A stretch of DNA of 64,000 nucleotides, taken from the NCBI GenBank assembly GCA_018806915.1, contig JAGKQI010000090.1, forward strand, positions 310,001 to 374,000. The letters run 5' to 3'. Below the pieces are notes generated by a model. The model saw only the letters and a list, made by a program, of their open reading frames with translations, made no database searches and was not told the origin of the DNA. Origin of the DNA: Phytophthora colocasiae (taxonomy: Eukaryota > Oomycota > Peronosporomycetes > Peronosporales > Peronosporaceae). Of this stretch, positions 34,161-43,548 are shown in pieces (the first letter of the stretch is position 1; every line of letters begins with the position of its first letter). Both the position numbers and the translations under genes were made by a program.

Positions 34161-37100
34161 ATGGCCAGGCCTATCAAACATTCTGATAGACGGTTTTCAG
34201 AGCGTAGCGTAGCTGCAACTCTTTGTCAGTTACCTGGTTTTCAGAGTCTCTGGTGTCCCGTCGCACAATCTGATTCTCTCAGACTCAGAAACTTGAATTT
34301 GACTTGCCAAACAGGCGATCATTTTCAAAACTCCGTCCTTTCGCTCATGACTGAGGAAACGAACGCTTCTCTGAGCTTAAACGCCCCACCGAATGGGGCG
34401 GCAGGCGACGCCACAGGCACTTGTCCTGCTTCGGCAACTGCCAATATGTCGCAGGGTGGAGGTGTTGGTTCGGCCACATCGCCAGGTGGCAGCCCTAGCG
34501 CCCCAGCCCATGCATCTCAACCTACCGACTCACAGGTCGATGGTCCGACTGAGGACCTCCCTGGTGATGACATGAACTCGGCCGGTGTTGGTGATCTCTC
34601 GCCACCAGTGGTTTCACGTGGGGAATCTCACTCTGAATTCTCTGAGGGAACTCCTGGTGTCTTCAGACCGCGAGCCTTTGGTGCCCCACGGCTTTTGTCT
34701 ACGGAAGAGGTCGATCGGCTGTTTCGTCAGGGTCTGGTGACAACCACAGGGGATCAAGTCACGGCGTTGGGGGACTCTGATGTTCCCCAGAACTATATCG
34801 CTCCCAGCGTGAAGCCAGAGGGACGTGCCTTTCTGGTGAGTACCCCCGCGCGAGCTGAAGACTTCAGAAGAGGGCGCCACATAGCGAATGCGTACGGTGG
34901 CCCCTGTGTACTCGTGGGTTACGAGGCACTTACTGATGAAGACCTCCGGGAGCTGGAGCGAGTGATTCCAAGCTTCGACCCCGCCGAAGTTGTGTCTCCG
35001 TGCGCCCAGACTCCAGACGTGCGTACTCTGGATGCTTTGACATCGTCTGTGGATGTTCGCCGGGAACTGGGGTCTCTGGTTTCTCATGTCTCCCCCACTC
35101 GGCTTGCCGAGAAAGTTTTTCGGACGGCCGGATGCCTAAAGCTTATGACTGCTGCTCACCGTCGCCTTCGGGAACGCGTTGGTTCTCAGAACGGTGTCGC
35201 CTTGATTGATGCTGCAGCAGCGCGCTCTGAATGCGAAGAAATCAAGCGTGAGTGGGTACTGCACTGTCAATACTGGAAACACGAGCTTAAGTGTGCCCAG
35301 CAAGACGCCGGTGCGGTAGAAGAACGCATGACTTCGGAGATTCAGGATCTCAAAGCTCACTACCAGGACCAAGTGGAAGCTCTGAAGTCGGACAAGGCAG
35401 TTCTGAAGTCCCAAGTCGCTGATCTTCAAGCACAGGTCTCGATTCTGAAGTCGCGTCCTGAGGTCAAGCCCACAGATCCGTGGGGGTTCTCAGAGTTCTT
35501 ACAAGAGAATTCTGAAATCTCTGGTAATTGGGATCGGCTCCATGACCTTCTGGTGTCATACCAAGAGGACACCATCGTCCCTGATAACTGGACGACTATC
35601 ATCAGCGTGACAGCCTTGGACGCGCGAAAGAAACCCGTTCCTGACTTCAAGAAACGGCTTTCTGAGGAACGAGCTCGTCAGGCTGCTGAGAAGACCGCGA
35701 GGACCTCCAGAGTTCTGGATCTTACCCGTCCAAGTACTGAAACCTCAGAGTCCAAGAGCGAGAGCCCACGGTACCTGTCATATCCGCCGAAGCCCCAGAC
35801 TCTGAAATCACCTCCGAAGCGACCGCTCAAGTGGGACTCTAAGAATTTGCAGCGTCGCCCGTCCGGACACAAGCCCGTTGAAGAATCGGCGCTTCCGGCG
35901 AATGCAGATTCTAAGGTGGCAAAGTCTGAGGTCCACAAGAGACTCCCTGGTGACGTGGTCTGGAAGGAAGTTCGACCCGACCTCCGCCAAGCCCTGCTAT
36001 CTGGGATCAAGTATGATAAAGCCATGGAGTGGTTGGCATCGGACAAAGCGGCTCACAGTCTCTTCAGCAGTCCGGCTCTCATTCAGATGTTGGTGAGCCT
36101 GGTATTCTCTCGTCGCCTGGATGCTACTCTTTGGGCCAAGTACGTCCCTGAAGTGTATTACCAGATGGCCGACGAGGTGGTGGATCGTCACATCTCAGCT
36201 GGTACCGAGCCTGCAGCCTGGGGTGATCTGGATGGTCACGTAAATTATCCAGAAAGTGATGTCGAGTCCACCGCCGACAACCCAAGGACGATCCGGATTA
36301 CAAGGATTCTGGTGTGATCGAGTCTGAAGACGAAGACGACGACGAGAGCTCTGATGATGGTGCGTCTGACGACAGCGATTCCGAGAGCGACAAGTCTGAA
36401 GACAAGAAGTCTCAGGACAAGAAGTCTGGGAGCAAGAAGTCTGGAGACAAGAAGTCTGATGACCACCCGCGTCCTGGTTCCAAACGTCCCCGGGATTCTG
36501 ATGACGACTCAGACTCTGATGATGGACCTATCATCCCCACCAAGAAGTCCAAGAGGAGTATCGCATCCGTAAAGGCCCACACCAGTCCTAAGTCTCGCCC
36601 GAAGTCCACCAGTGGAAGTGGATCGAAGTCCAAAAGTTCTTCTGGGAAAGCGCGTAGTCTGGTGTCCAAGCCCTATAACTCCCTGACGGTCAAGGAGCTC
36701 CACGTGGTGGAAACACCAGACTGTGAGGCATCCTCCTGGTTGTACTATGGTATCAGGGTACAACGAGTGAGCTCTACCAAGACCACCACTGGCCAGACAT
36801 TGGGTTTTCCAGACTACGAGGTGCACAAGCACTCATGTGCCATCCTCAAGAAGCGCTGGGACTCTGAGCGGTACTGTGCAGTCCTCCGCAAGAAGCGCGC
36901 CCCTTGGAAGGTCATGTTCGACAACCGATTCTCAGAGTTTTACTTCCACAAGCGGGAAGAACTGGGGCCCATGGTGTTGGCTGACGTGGAAGACATCGTG
37001 CGCAGCATGAAGAAGCATGCTCAAGCCTTCTGGGAGCGTACGCATTGGGTGACCATGGATGTTGAGGCTGACGACAAGTCTGCGGAGCTTCACAAGTACC

Positions 37101-37450
37101 GGTCCATGCGTCGAGCTGCCATGATTCGTCAGCACAACGCCCTCATTCGAAAGGTCCTGGGGCACAAAGATTTCCCAGAGTCGCTGCTTTCAGAGCCTGG
37201 CATCTGGGTTGTCCCAGACAAGTCCTGCCCTTGGATCTGGCAAGATCCCAGAGTCGCAGAGCTGGGGGGTCCCAAGTGTCTGAGTCTGGAGACGCAACTG
37301 GGTGACTTGGACGCTATTGAGCCTGCTCGGATGCAATGGGCCACGGTGAATGCGGACGAAGAGTGGCTCCAGTATGTCCCTGCTGACATTAAGAAGGATC
37401 ATATGACACCTGCGGAGCGTTCCGAGAACCCGATCTCCCTTCACTACTGA
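34161..37450 (+). CDS. antisense gene of the Gypsy element (two frames, one likely frameshift)
   Basis: Runs opposite to gag-pol. The first frame (34161-36317, 718 codons) has a Ser/Pro/Thr-rich N-terminus and a coiled coil at ~360-425 (ERMTSEIQDLKAHYQDQVEA…). It ends in a conserved-looking helical domain. The second frame (36314-37450) begins with an acidic, Asp/Ser/Lys-rich low-complexity stretch, then a Lys/Ser-rich nuclear-like region and a ~230-residue globular part rich in Trp (SWLYYGI, FWERTHW, CPWIWQDPR). Near 36285 the acidic stretch can be read upstream in the second frame, so a one-base loss probably split a single ~1,090-residue gene. I recognise no family. Long open length antisense to no other gene suggests a real protein. 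Confidence 0.65.
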
Positions 37451-37835
37451 AGCTCAGGTGTCCACCATGGTGCCCACGGGAAGGCTGCATCTTCGAGAAG
37501 CCAAATAGTTGTCTGCATTTGTGACGTAAATCCCCGGCCTCAGTGTAGCTCCCTAATCCCTTAATCTTTCAATATCACTCCACGTAATCACACTTCTTCT
37601 CATCATCTCATTATTCATAACTTCGTATCCTCCAGTACTTAATTCTCCACAAACTCACTTCCATATTCACATTCACACAGTCGTTTTATATAAGCAGCAA
37701 CATGGTCGATCACATATCCAAACGCATGAATTTCAGAAATAGGTCTCTGAAAACACGCACTCAGATTACCACACTCTAAAAGTCAATATCTGAGATCCTT
37801 CAGATATCAGACTTCCAGATGTGTTTTCAGAGTTA
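37451..37835. other. convergent gap between antisense gene and pol
   Basis: 385 bases between two convergent stop codons inside the Gypsy element. AT-rich with several AGAGTT/CTCTGA words; likely holds both 3' ends. Confidence 0.5.
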
Positions 37836-38657
37836 TTAGACTCTGGGATGATCGTCTCCAGCCTGCATCGCCTGAAAACGGGCTCGTGCTCGTGCACTCT
37901 GATTGAATTCGTAAAGTAATGCTCCACAGTTCAACTTCGATAACGGCAACCACTCAGTTTCATCGTAACCTTTCCACTTAATCAAATATTCGCGCAGGCG
38001 TCTGGACGTCCTGGTACGCTTGTTCCAGCGGGTATCCAGAATCTTCTCCACTTCATACTCGCCGTTTTCAATATCAGGTTCCCAACTATCTTCTGGTAAC
38101 AGGGCGGCGTCAAAATCATCATCTTCTGGAATCTGGAGTTCCACCGTGGGTCGTCTGGGGAACAGAGCCCTTGGCTTCAGACGGCTCACATGGACCCAGG
38201 GGTTCACGCGGTAGCCGGTATCTTCAACCTTGAGTCGTACTCTGAAATCGTCCAGCATCTCCTCGATCCTGAAGGGTCCGTGCCACATGTGTGCTAGTTT
38301 TCTGCTCAATCCCGTTTGTACCTTAGGGATGTAGAGCCATACAGCGTCGCCTATAGCGAAACCTGACTTCAGACCTTCTGATAACTCGTTCCACTTTCTG
38401 GTCTGTTCTTCAGACCGGTCACGCTTTGCCTTCTTCTGGAGATCTTCGGCACATGCCAGAGCATAGCTATAGTCCCGTTGCATCTTCCGTCTCCATTCGT
38501 ACGCAGTTCGCTCCTGAGTCGTCGATGGCTTGGGTCCAAGCATAGCGGACACCGTCCCATGAGCATCCCAACCATGTACCAGGTAGAAAGGCGTCTCCAG
38601 ACGGGTGGCATCGAATGACGTGTTCAGGGCAAACATCAGACGTTCGGCGTGATCATC
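37836..38657 (-). pseudogene. Gypsy pol: integrase C-terminus and chromodomain
   Basis: Same frame as the upstream integrase segment but separated by a TAA at 38658-38660. It holds the integrase C-terminal region (GDAVWLYIP…LAHMWHGPFRIEEML) and a chromodomain (YEVEKILDTRWNKR…EYLIKWKGYDETEWLPLSKL). Chromodomains guide chromovirus integration to particular chromatin marks. Without stop suppression this domain is lost from integrase. Confidence 0.88.
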
Positions 38658-40475
38658 TTAGTCACTTTGATCAGCTTCAGAGATATATGCCTTAATCGCG
38701 CGCACCACAGTCTGTACTGATCTCTCCTGCTGGCCGTTGGCTTGAGGCCGGTACCCTAGAGTAGCTCGTTGTCTGCTACCCAAAAGTTCCCTGAAACACT
38801 TGAACACCTCACTCATAAAACGAGGATCTTGATCATGACGAATCAGAGAGCTAGCACCAAAGTTTCTGAAAACGCGTTCCTCATAAGCCTCTGCTACATC
38901 CTGAGCAGTGGTGACACTCATTGGCTTGCACATTACGTATCCCGAAAACATATCCTGGAACAGCAAGAGAAATGTGTTTCCACGTGCGGATTTCGGCATG
39001 TGGGTCACAAAATCCATAGACACCACTTCAAATGGCCGGCTGGGCTCAATATTTCCAGGGGACGGTCCAGGATTTGGGGGTCGCCCCTTGCCACTGGCAC
39101 AGTCTACGCATTCCTTCACAAATCTCTCCACATCGGCATACATACCCAACCAGTAAAATTCCGAACTCAACTTCTCAAAGGTTCTCCTGATTCCTTGATG
39201 CCCACCTTGGTAGTCTTCATGAGCATAGTGTAACAAGTCTGGATACAAGTCTCTGGGAACCACCAGTCTGAGTTCGTCAACATTGTCCCGGGGCCGCTCT
39301 CGAGTAGCGCGACTCAGGCGATATAGTACATCTCTAGAATCCAGAACGAAGTCCTCAGCAACTCTGGCAAGCTTCCTGACTCGGGGTCGTGGTAAATCTC
39401 CCACGTCACCTTTCAGAAACTTCATGAGTTCAACCAAGTATGGGTCCTGGCTCTGATGCGCCTTGATCCGTCGCCAGCGTTCTGCCTGGAACTCCAAAGG
39501 TCCCAAAGGTTCTCGTTCGCCATCACCCTCAGGCAGATTAGCGTCAGGCGGAGCTTGGGCACGGGTTACAGCAATCAACACTCTGGCCGATCGAGGTAGG
39601 GGTGCGGATTCCGGATCAAAAACATTCTCAGACTCTGGTGACGCATTACGTTCTTCAGAGTCTGATATTTTTGACTCTTGAGCTTCCATGTCCGGGGCTG
39701 AGCAAGGCTTCATCAGTTTCTCATGAACTTTGGATACCAGTTGCAGGTGCATGAGTTCATCCTCGTCTTGCACCTGCCAAGCTTCCCCAAGAGTCAAAGT
39801 CTTCGAGGTCAGGTAATCCGCTGCTTGGTTAAACTCGCGCTTCACATGCACCAACTTCAGAGTCCGAAACTTGGTTTTCAGAGACTCAAATTCGGCCAAC
39901 CTTCGTTGCAAGTTAGGCTGATTGCAGTTGATTAGTCCCTGAGCCTGTTGTATCGCGATGCGCGAAACTCCCACAACCACCAACTCCTGTATTCCGTGGT
40001 CGAGTGCCATCTTCAGACCATAATTCAGGCCACAATATTCCGAGTCATTCACCGTGACATCCGTCAGGGGAAACCCTCGGGCTTCCAGAACGCTCCACCC
40101 CGGGAGTTCCCAGAGTATACACCCACAGCTTCCCAGACGGGTAGACGTCTTTGCGGCACCATCAAAACTCAGAACATAGCCCTGATAATCTGCTTCCAGC
40201 ATTTCCACACTGATAGGAACTGGCGGCTTGACTCGCCCCTTAACTGGGATCAGATTTTCAGAGACCTCGTCCAGATGCTCCCTGGGGGTAATGCCCGCAC
40301 CGAGTATAGCTGGGAGTCCATCTTCGTCACGCTGTACCCGGCGGATCTCCAGATTCCACTGCGACAACTTCATACCCCACTTGACGTTTCTGCCGTCGGT
40401 GGAGTTCGATGTCAGCAACCATTTCAGGACAGAGTATCTGGTATAGACCACAATCACCGGACTTGACTCCACCAG
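38658..40475 (-). CDS. Gypsy pol: RNase H, archaeal-type RNase H and integrase
   Basis: Follows the RT segment after a +1 frame change near 40470-40490. It opens with the end of the native Ty3 RNase H (VIVVYTRYSVLKWLL). A second, archaeal-type RNase H follows (YVLSFDGAAKTS, SEYCGLNYGL, NQAADYLTSK). Its third acidic position reads VVVGVSR where Asp is usual. Then comes integrase, with His/Cys zinc site (HYAHEDYQGGHQG…CVDC) and DDE residues in MDFVTHMP, RHDQDPRFM and NGQQERSV. A second RNase H in oomycete Gypsy elements is known. The segment ends at a TAA before the integrase tail. Confidence 0.88.
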   Translation of the reverse strand: MVESSPVIVVYTRYSVLKWLLTSNSTDGRNVKWGMKLSQWNLEIRRVQRDEDGLPAILGAGITPREHLDEVSENLIPVKGRVKPPVPISVEMLEADYQGYVLSFDGAAKTSTRLGSCGCILWELPGWSVLEARGFPLTDVTVNDSEYCGLNYGLKMALDHGIQELVVVGVSRIAIQQAQGLINCNQPNLQRRLAEFESLKTKFRTLKLVHVKREFNQAADYLTSKTLTLGEAWQVQDEDELMHLQLVSKVHEKLMKPCSAPDMEAQESKISDSEERNASPESENVFDPESAPLPRSARVLIAVTRAQAPPDANLPEGDGEREPLGPLEFQAERWRRIKAHQSQDPYLVELMKFLKGDVGDLPRPRVRKLARVAEDFVLDSRDVLYRLSRATRERPRDNVDELRLVVPRDLYPDLLHYAHEDYQGGHQGIRRTFEKLSSEFYWLGMYADVERFVKECVDCASGKGRPPNPGPSPGNIEPSRPFEVVSMDFVTHMPKSARGNTFLLLFQDMFSGYVMCKPMSVTTAQDVAEAYEERVFRNFGASSLIRHDQDPRFMSEVFKCFRELLGSRQRATLGYRPQANGQQERSVQTVVRAIKAYISEADQSD

Positions 40476-43400
40476 AGCTCTTGAAGTTTTCCAAAACTCT
40501 GAGGATCGCAATCACCTCTTTCTCAGCGATATGATACCTGAGTTCGGCATCGTTCAGGACACGACCCGTAAACCGGACTGGGTGTATTATTCCCTCATAT
40601 TCTTGTCCCAAGACCGCTGAAGCAGCCCAAGGGTTCGCGTGCGGAATAACAACAAACGGTCTGGTTCGATCTGGATGTCTGAGTAGTGGAGTAGAGACTA
40701 TCTTGCGTTTCAGAATCTCGAACGCCTCTTTTGCACGAGTCAGGTCTCGTCCAGCACGGATCTGCTCGTCCGTCAGCTCATAGAGGGTAGCAGCAATCAC
40801 CGGTAAATCCTCAATAAACTTGTTGTAATAGTTGAGGCTTCCCATGAAACTCTGAACTCCCTTCAACGTGGACGGAAATGGCAGTTCTTCAACTCCTTTG
40901 ACAATCTTAGGTGTTGCCCTCAGACCCTCGGCACTGATTTCGTGGGATAGGTACGGTATCGACAACTTCCCGAACTCGCTCTTGGGCAAACTCACAGAAA
41001 TGTTCCAATAGCGAAGCCTGAAAAGCAGGGCATTCAAATCGTCACATAATTGGTCCCAAGTCGGTGCTCCATGTGCGATGTCGTCGATGTATGAACTCCT
41101 CCCCAGGACTGGGCCCATGCATGTGGGGACGGGAATATTCCTCTGAAAGACGGTCATCTGACTTGTGAGGGTTGGTATCTCTGAAATCGGAGTATGGTTC
41201 TCAGAGTCTGAAAGATGCTTTTTAGAGTCCTGAGGCTGGAGTTGCAGAAATCCCAGGACCTCCGCATCAACTTCAGCTTCTTCTTCTGGTGACAGTCTCA
41301 CGAATCCCCACAGGCAATTGTCTAACATAGCCTGATACACAAGAGGGGCGTTCTTCAGACCAAACGGCATCCTTACCCACTGAAAATGTCCAAACGGGCA
41401 AATGAAAGCTGATATCAGTCGTGCGCGCTCCGTCATCCTGATCGCCCAGAAACCACTAGCCATATCCAGGCTCATGAACCACATGGCAGCCTCAAAACCA
41501 ATTAAGAGATCGTCAATAAGAGGTAGAGGGTAACGCGACAGTTGAATGAAGCCATTCACGATGCGATAGTCGATGCACATCCGTATGTCAACACCATTCT
41601 TCTTGAGAACGATCACAATAGGAGATGCCCACGGGGAGTTGGAGTACTCGATCAAACCAGTTTCCAGGAGTTTCTTTAGAAGCTCGTATACCTTCAGCAT
41701 GAGATGAGGAGCGACGGATCTCGGACGTTGAGCTACCGGTTTGGCATCTCCCACATCCAAATCACAGACCACACCCCTTGCCGGTGCGGGTGCTGCATTG
41801 CCATCTCCCAGGAATATTTTCCTGTGGTACCTCAGAATATCACGCAGTTTCTTCTCCATTTCTGGGGTCGTCTTTCCTGGTTCTCCAACATCAGCGCTGT
41901 CGATATCACACTCTGGTGTCAATTCTTCCAGCTCAGGCAACATGACCAGTTGGTCGCGTAATTGAGCGAGGAGTTCCGTGCCTTCTCGCATATATACACC
42001 CGGCTCCAAGTCCAATTCTTCATTCGAAACATTCATGCACCGCTCGTATTCCACTCGTAATTTTTCCACAGGCGTTCCAGGCATCCCCTGAATGGGAATA
42101 CCCCAGGATTCATCCATTAGGTCGAAATCGTCCGCGGGTAACTCAGGGGTCTGAGAGTCACCTAATAGACACTCAGGCTTTGAGTCAAGGACGTCACCGG
42201 CAATAACAACGGACGAGTCACCAGGGTCTGTATGTGGAGTACTTTCAGAGGATGTTTCCAAATCTCTGGTATCTGTACTGATGTCCGCACTTCCCGTTGA
42301 CTCGCCGGAGCAACCATTCTCCGTCTGGGTGAATGCATCCAGGGCGAAGCGTACTCGTTTCACGGTCGGTGGTGACTCTGGTTTCACGAACTGCACTCGA
42401 GCGTTGTCAAACCTTGAACGTTGCAGTATTTCAGTCGTCCATGGGTAGTCCGGGCGATCTACACACGGGGGCTGCAGCATCAAAGCCTCCAACTCCGCCT
42501 CTCTCTTCATACGTTTCTTAGTCTCTGGTGACGGGGTGCTTTCCAGAATCAGAACCTCCCAATCGCGATAGGCAGCGGAACCTGGACGCACGAAACGTCC
42601 ATGCCTTGGGAAGAAACCATATTCCACGATCCTCGCGACATCAGAAAGTTCATTGACCCACGTGTTTTTATCGGAGATGTTTACCACGCGAACGGCCACA
42701 GGCCAAGATCGGGCCGCATAGATCAGCTGGGTAACCCAGCGGTCACCGCGTCCGGCCCACACGACTTCCCTTTGGGGGTTCGTTGGCCCATAGTCAATTC
42801 GGACAACAAATTCTTCGCCTGGACTCAGAAGAACAGCCTCACATGGTCTAACCGACCTGTTACGACCAATGTGATCACCAGGTTCCCAATTACACATCAT
42901 CACCACTACCTCGTCTGGCAACGATACCAGACCTTCACGAGCACTAATTCTCACTCCGGCAGCAAACATAAAACCCATTCCCAGAAGCACGTCAATTCCT
43001 TCACCGATATTCGCGACCCAAACATCCACAATATATACCACTCTTGGCCCAAGTGTCAACTTGATCTCAGCGCTGGCACCGATATAGGTTGGAACACCAC
43101 CCATCCCCGACACTGTGGTCTGCTTGTGCGACTTGAGTCTGAGTCCGAGCTTACGCGCAAAGTCGTAACTCAGAATATTTATGGTCGCACCAGTGTCCAG
43201 AAGAATCTTGGTTCGATGGTCATTCACCGCACCATACACCATCACCACATCCCTCTTTGAACGGTCAGGATAGTTGTCTTCCCACCAGCCATAACACTCG
43301 CCATCCTTCAACCTGAACGACACTGAGTCGTCTGGTGTCGGATCGGTGCCGTCAGCGATCTCAGATAACTCGTTCCCTGAGTTTCCAGAAGGTATGGTCG

Positions 43401-43548
43401 ATTCTTGGGCAAAAGTAGTCATGCATTGTTGAGTGTTATCGTGAATCTTTCTCAGCTCTGGCCCTACACACACTAGAACACACAACTCTGGGGTAACGCC
43501 ATGCCCGGCGCGTTTCGGATCCCCATCCGACGGGCATATTAGTTTAAC
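40327..43548 (-). CDS. Gypsy pol: protease and reverse transcriptase
   Basis: Expected to be reached from gag by -1 frameshifting; the frame is open from the slippery site at 43542-43548 on. The first internal ATG is at 43422. The aspartic protease has LLDTGATINIL. The RT has MSLDMASGFW and the active site SSYIDDIAHG. About 65 extra residues sit between RT motifs (after AMLDNCLWGF), rich in acidic and Ser residues. The native RNase H begins with FVVIPHANPWAASAVL, where the usual first catalytic Asp is not seen. The last ~50 codons of this frame lie beyond the frame lesion near 40480 and are not real pol. Confidence 0.9.
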   Translation of the reverse strand, partial: VKLICPSDGDPKRAGHGVTPELCVLVCVGPELRKIHDNTQQCMTTFAQESTIPSGNSGNELSEIADGTDPTPDDSVSFRLKDGECYGWWEDNYPDRSKRDVVMVYGAVNDHRTKILLDTGATINILSYDFARKLGLRLKSHKQTTVSGMGGVPTYIGASAEIKLTLGPRVVYIVDVWVANIGEGIDVLLGMGFMFAAGVRISAREGLVSLPDEVVVMMCNWEPGDHIGRNRSVRPCEAVLLSPGEEFVVRIDYGPTNPQREVVWAGRGDRWVTQLIYAARSWPVAVRVVNISDKNTWVNELSDVARIVEYGFFPRHGRFVRPGSAAYRDWEVLILESTPSPETKKRMKREAELEALMLQPPCVDRPDYPWTTEILQRSRFDNARVQFVKPESPPTVKRVRFALDAFTQTENGCSGESTGSADISTDTRDLETSSESTPHTDPGDSSVVIAGDVLDSKPECLLGDSQTPELPADDFDLMDESWGIPIQGMPGTPVEKLRVEYERCMNVSNEELDLEPGVYMREGTELLAQLRDQLVMLPELEELTPECDIDSADVGEPGKTTPEMEKKLRDILRYHRKIFLGDGNAAPAPARGVVCDLDVGDAKPVAQRPRSVAPHLMLKVYELLKKLLETGLIEYSNSPWASPIVIVLKKNGVDIRMCIDYRIVNGFIQLSRYPLPLIDDLLIGFEAAMWFMSLDMASGFWAIRMTERARLISAFICPFGHFQWVRMPFGLKNAPLVYQAMLDNCLWGFVRLSPEEEAEVDAEVLGFLQLQPQDSKKHLSDSENHTPISEIPTLTSQMTVFQRNIPVPTCMGPVLGRSSYIDDIAHGAPTWDQLCDDLNALLFRLRYWNISVSLPKSEFGKLSIPYLSHEISAEGLRATPKIVKGVEELPFPSTLKGVQSFMGSLNYYNKFIEDLPVIAATLYELTDEQIRAGRDLTRAKEAFEILKRKIVSTPLLRHPDRTRPFVVIPHANPWAASAVLGQEYEGIIHPVRFTGRVLNDAELRYHIAEKEVIAILRVLENFKSSGGVKSGDCGLYQILCPEMVADIELHRRQKRQVGYEVVAVESGDPPGTA
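43501..43548 (-). promoter_or_regulatory. putative -1 ribosomal frameshift site at gag/pol
   Basis: On the element strand the heptamer GTTAAAC (43542-43548) is read in gag as TTA AAC and is followed at once by the gag stop TAA (43539-43541). The pol frame is exactly -1 (GTT AAA CTA). Four bases later a strong two-part stem begins: ATGCCCG with CGGGCAT, and inside it TCGGAT with ATCCGA around a GGGG loop. That loop could pair with CCCC about 12 bases downstream to form a pseudoknot. GTTAAAC is a known slippery sequence. Confidence 0.75.

Noticed and set aside
34161..37450. The idea that the antisense gene is a trapped host gene
   Set aside because: It lies between pol and the PPT and shares the CAGAGTCT-type words of the rest of the element, so it seems to be a native part. 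No proof either way.
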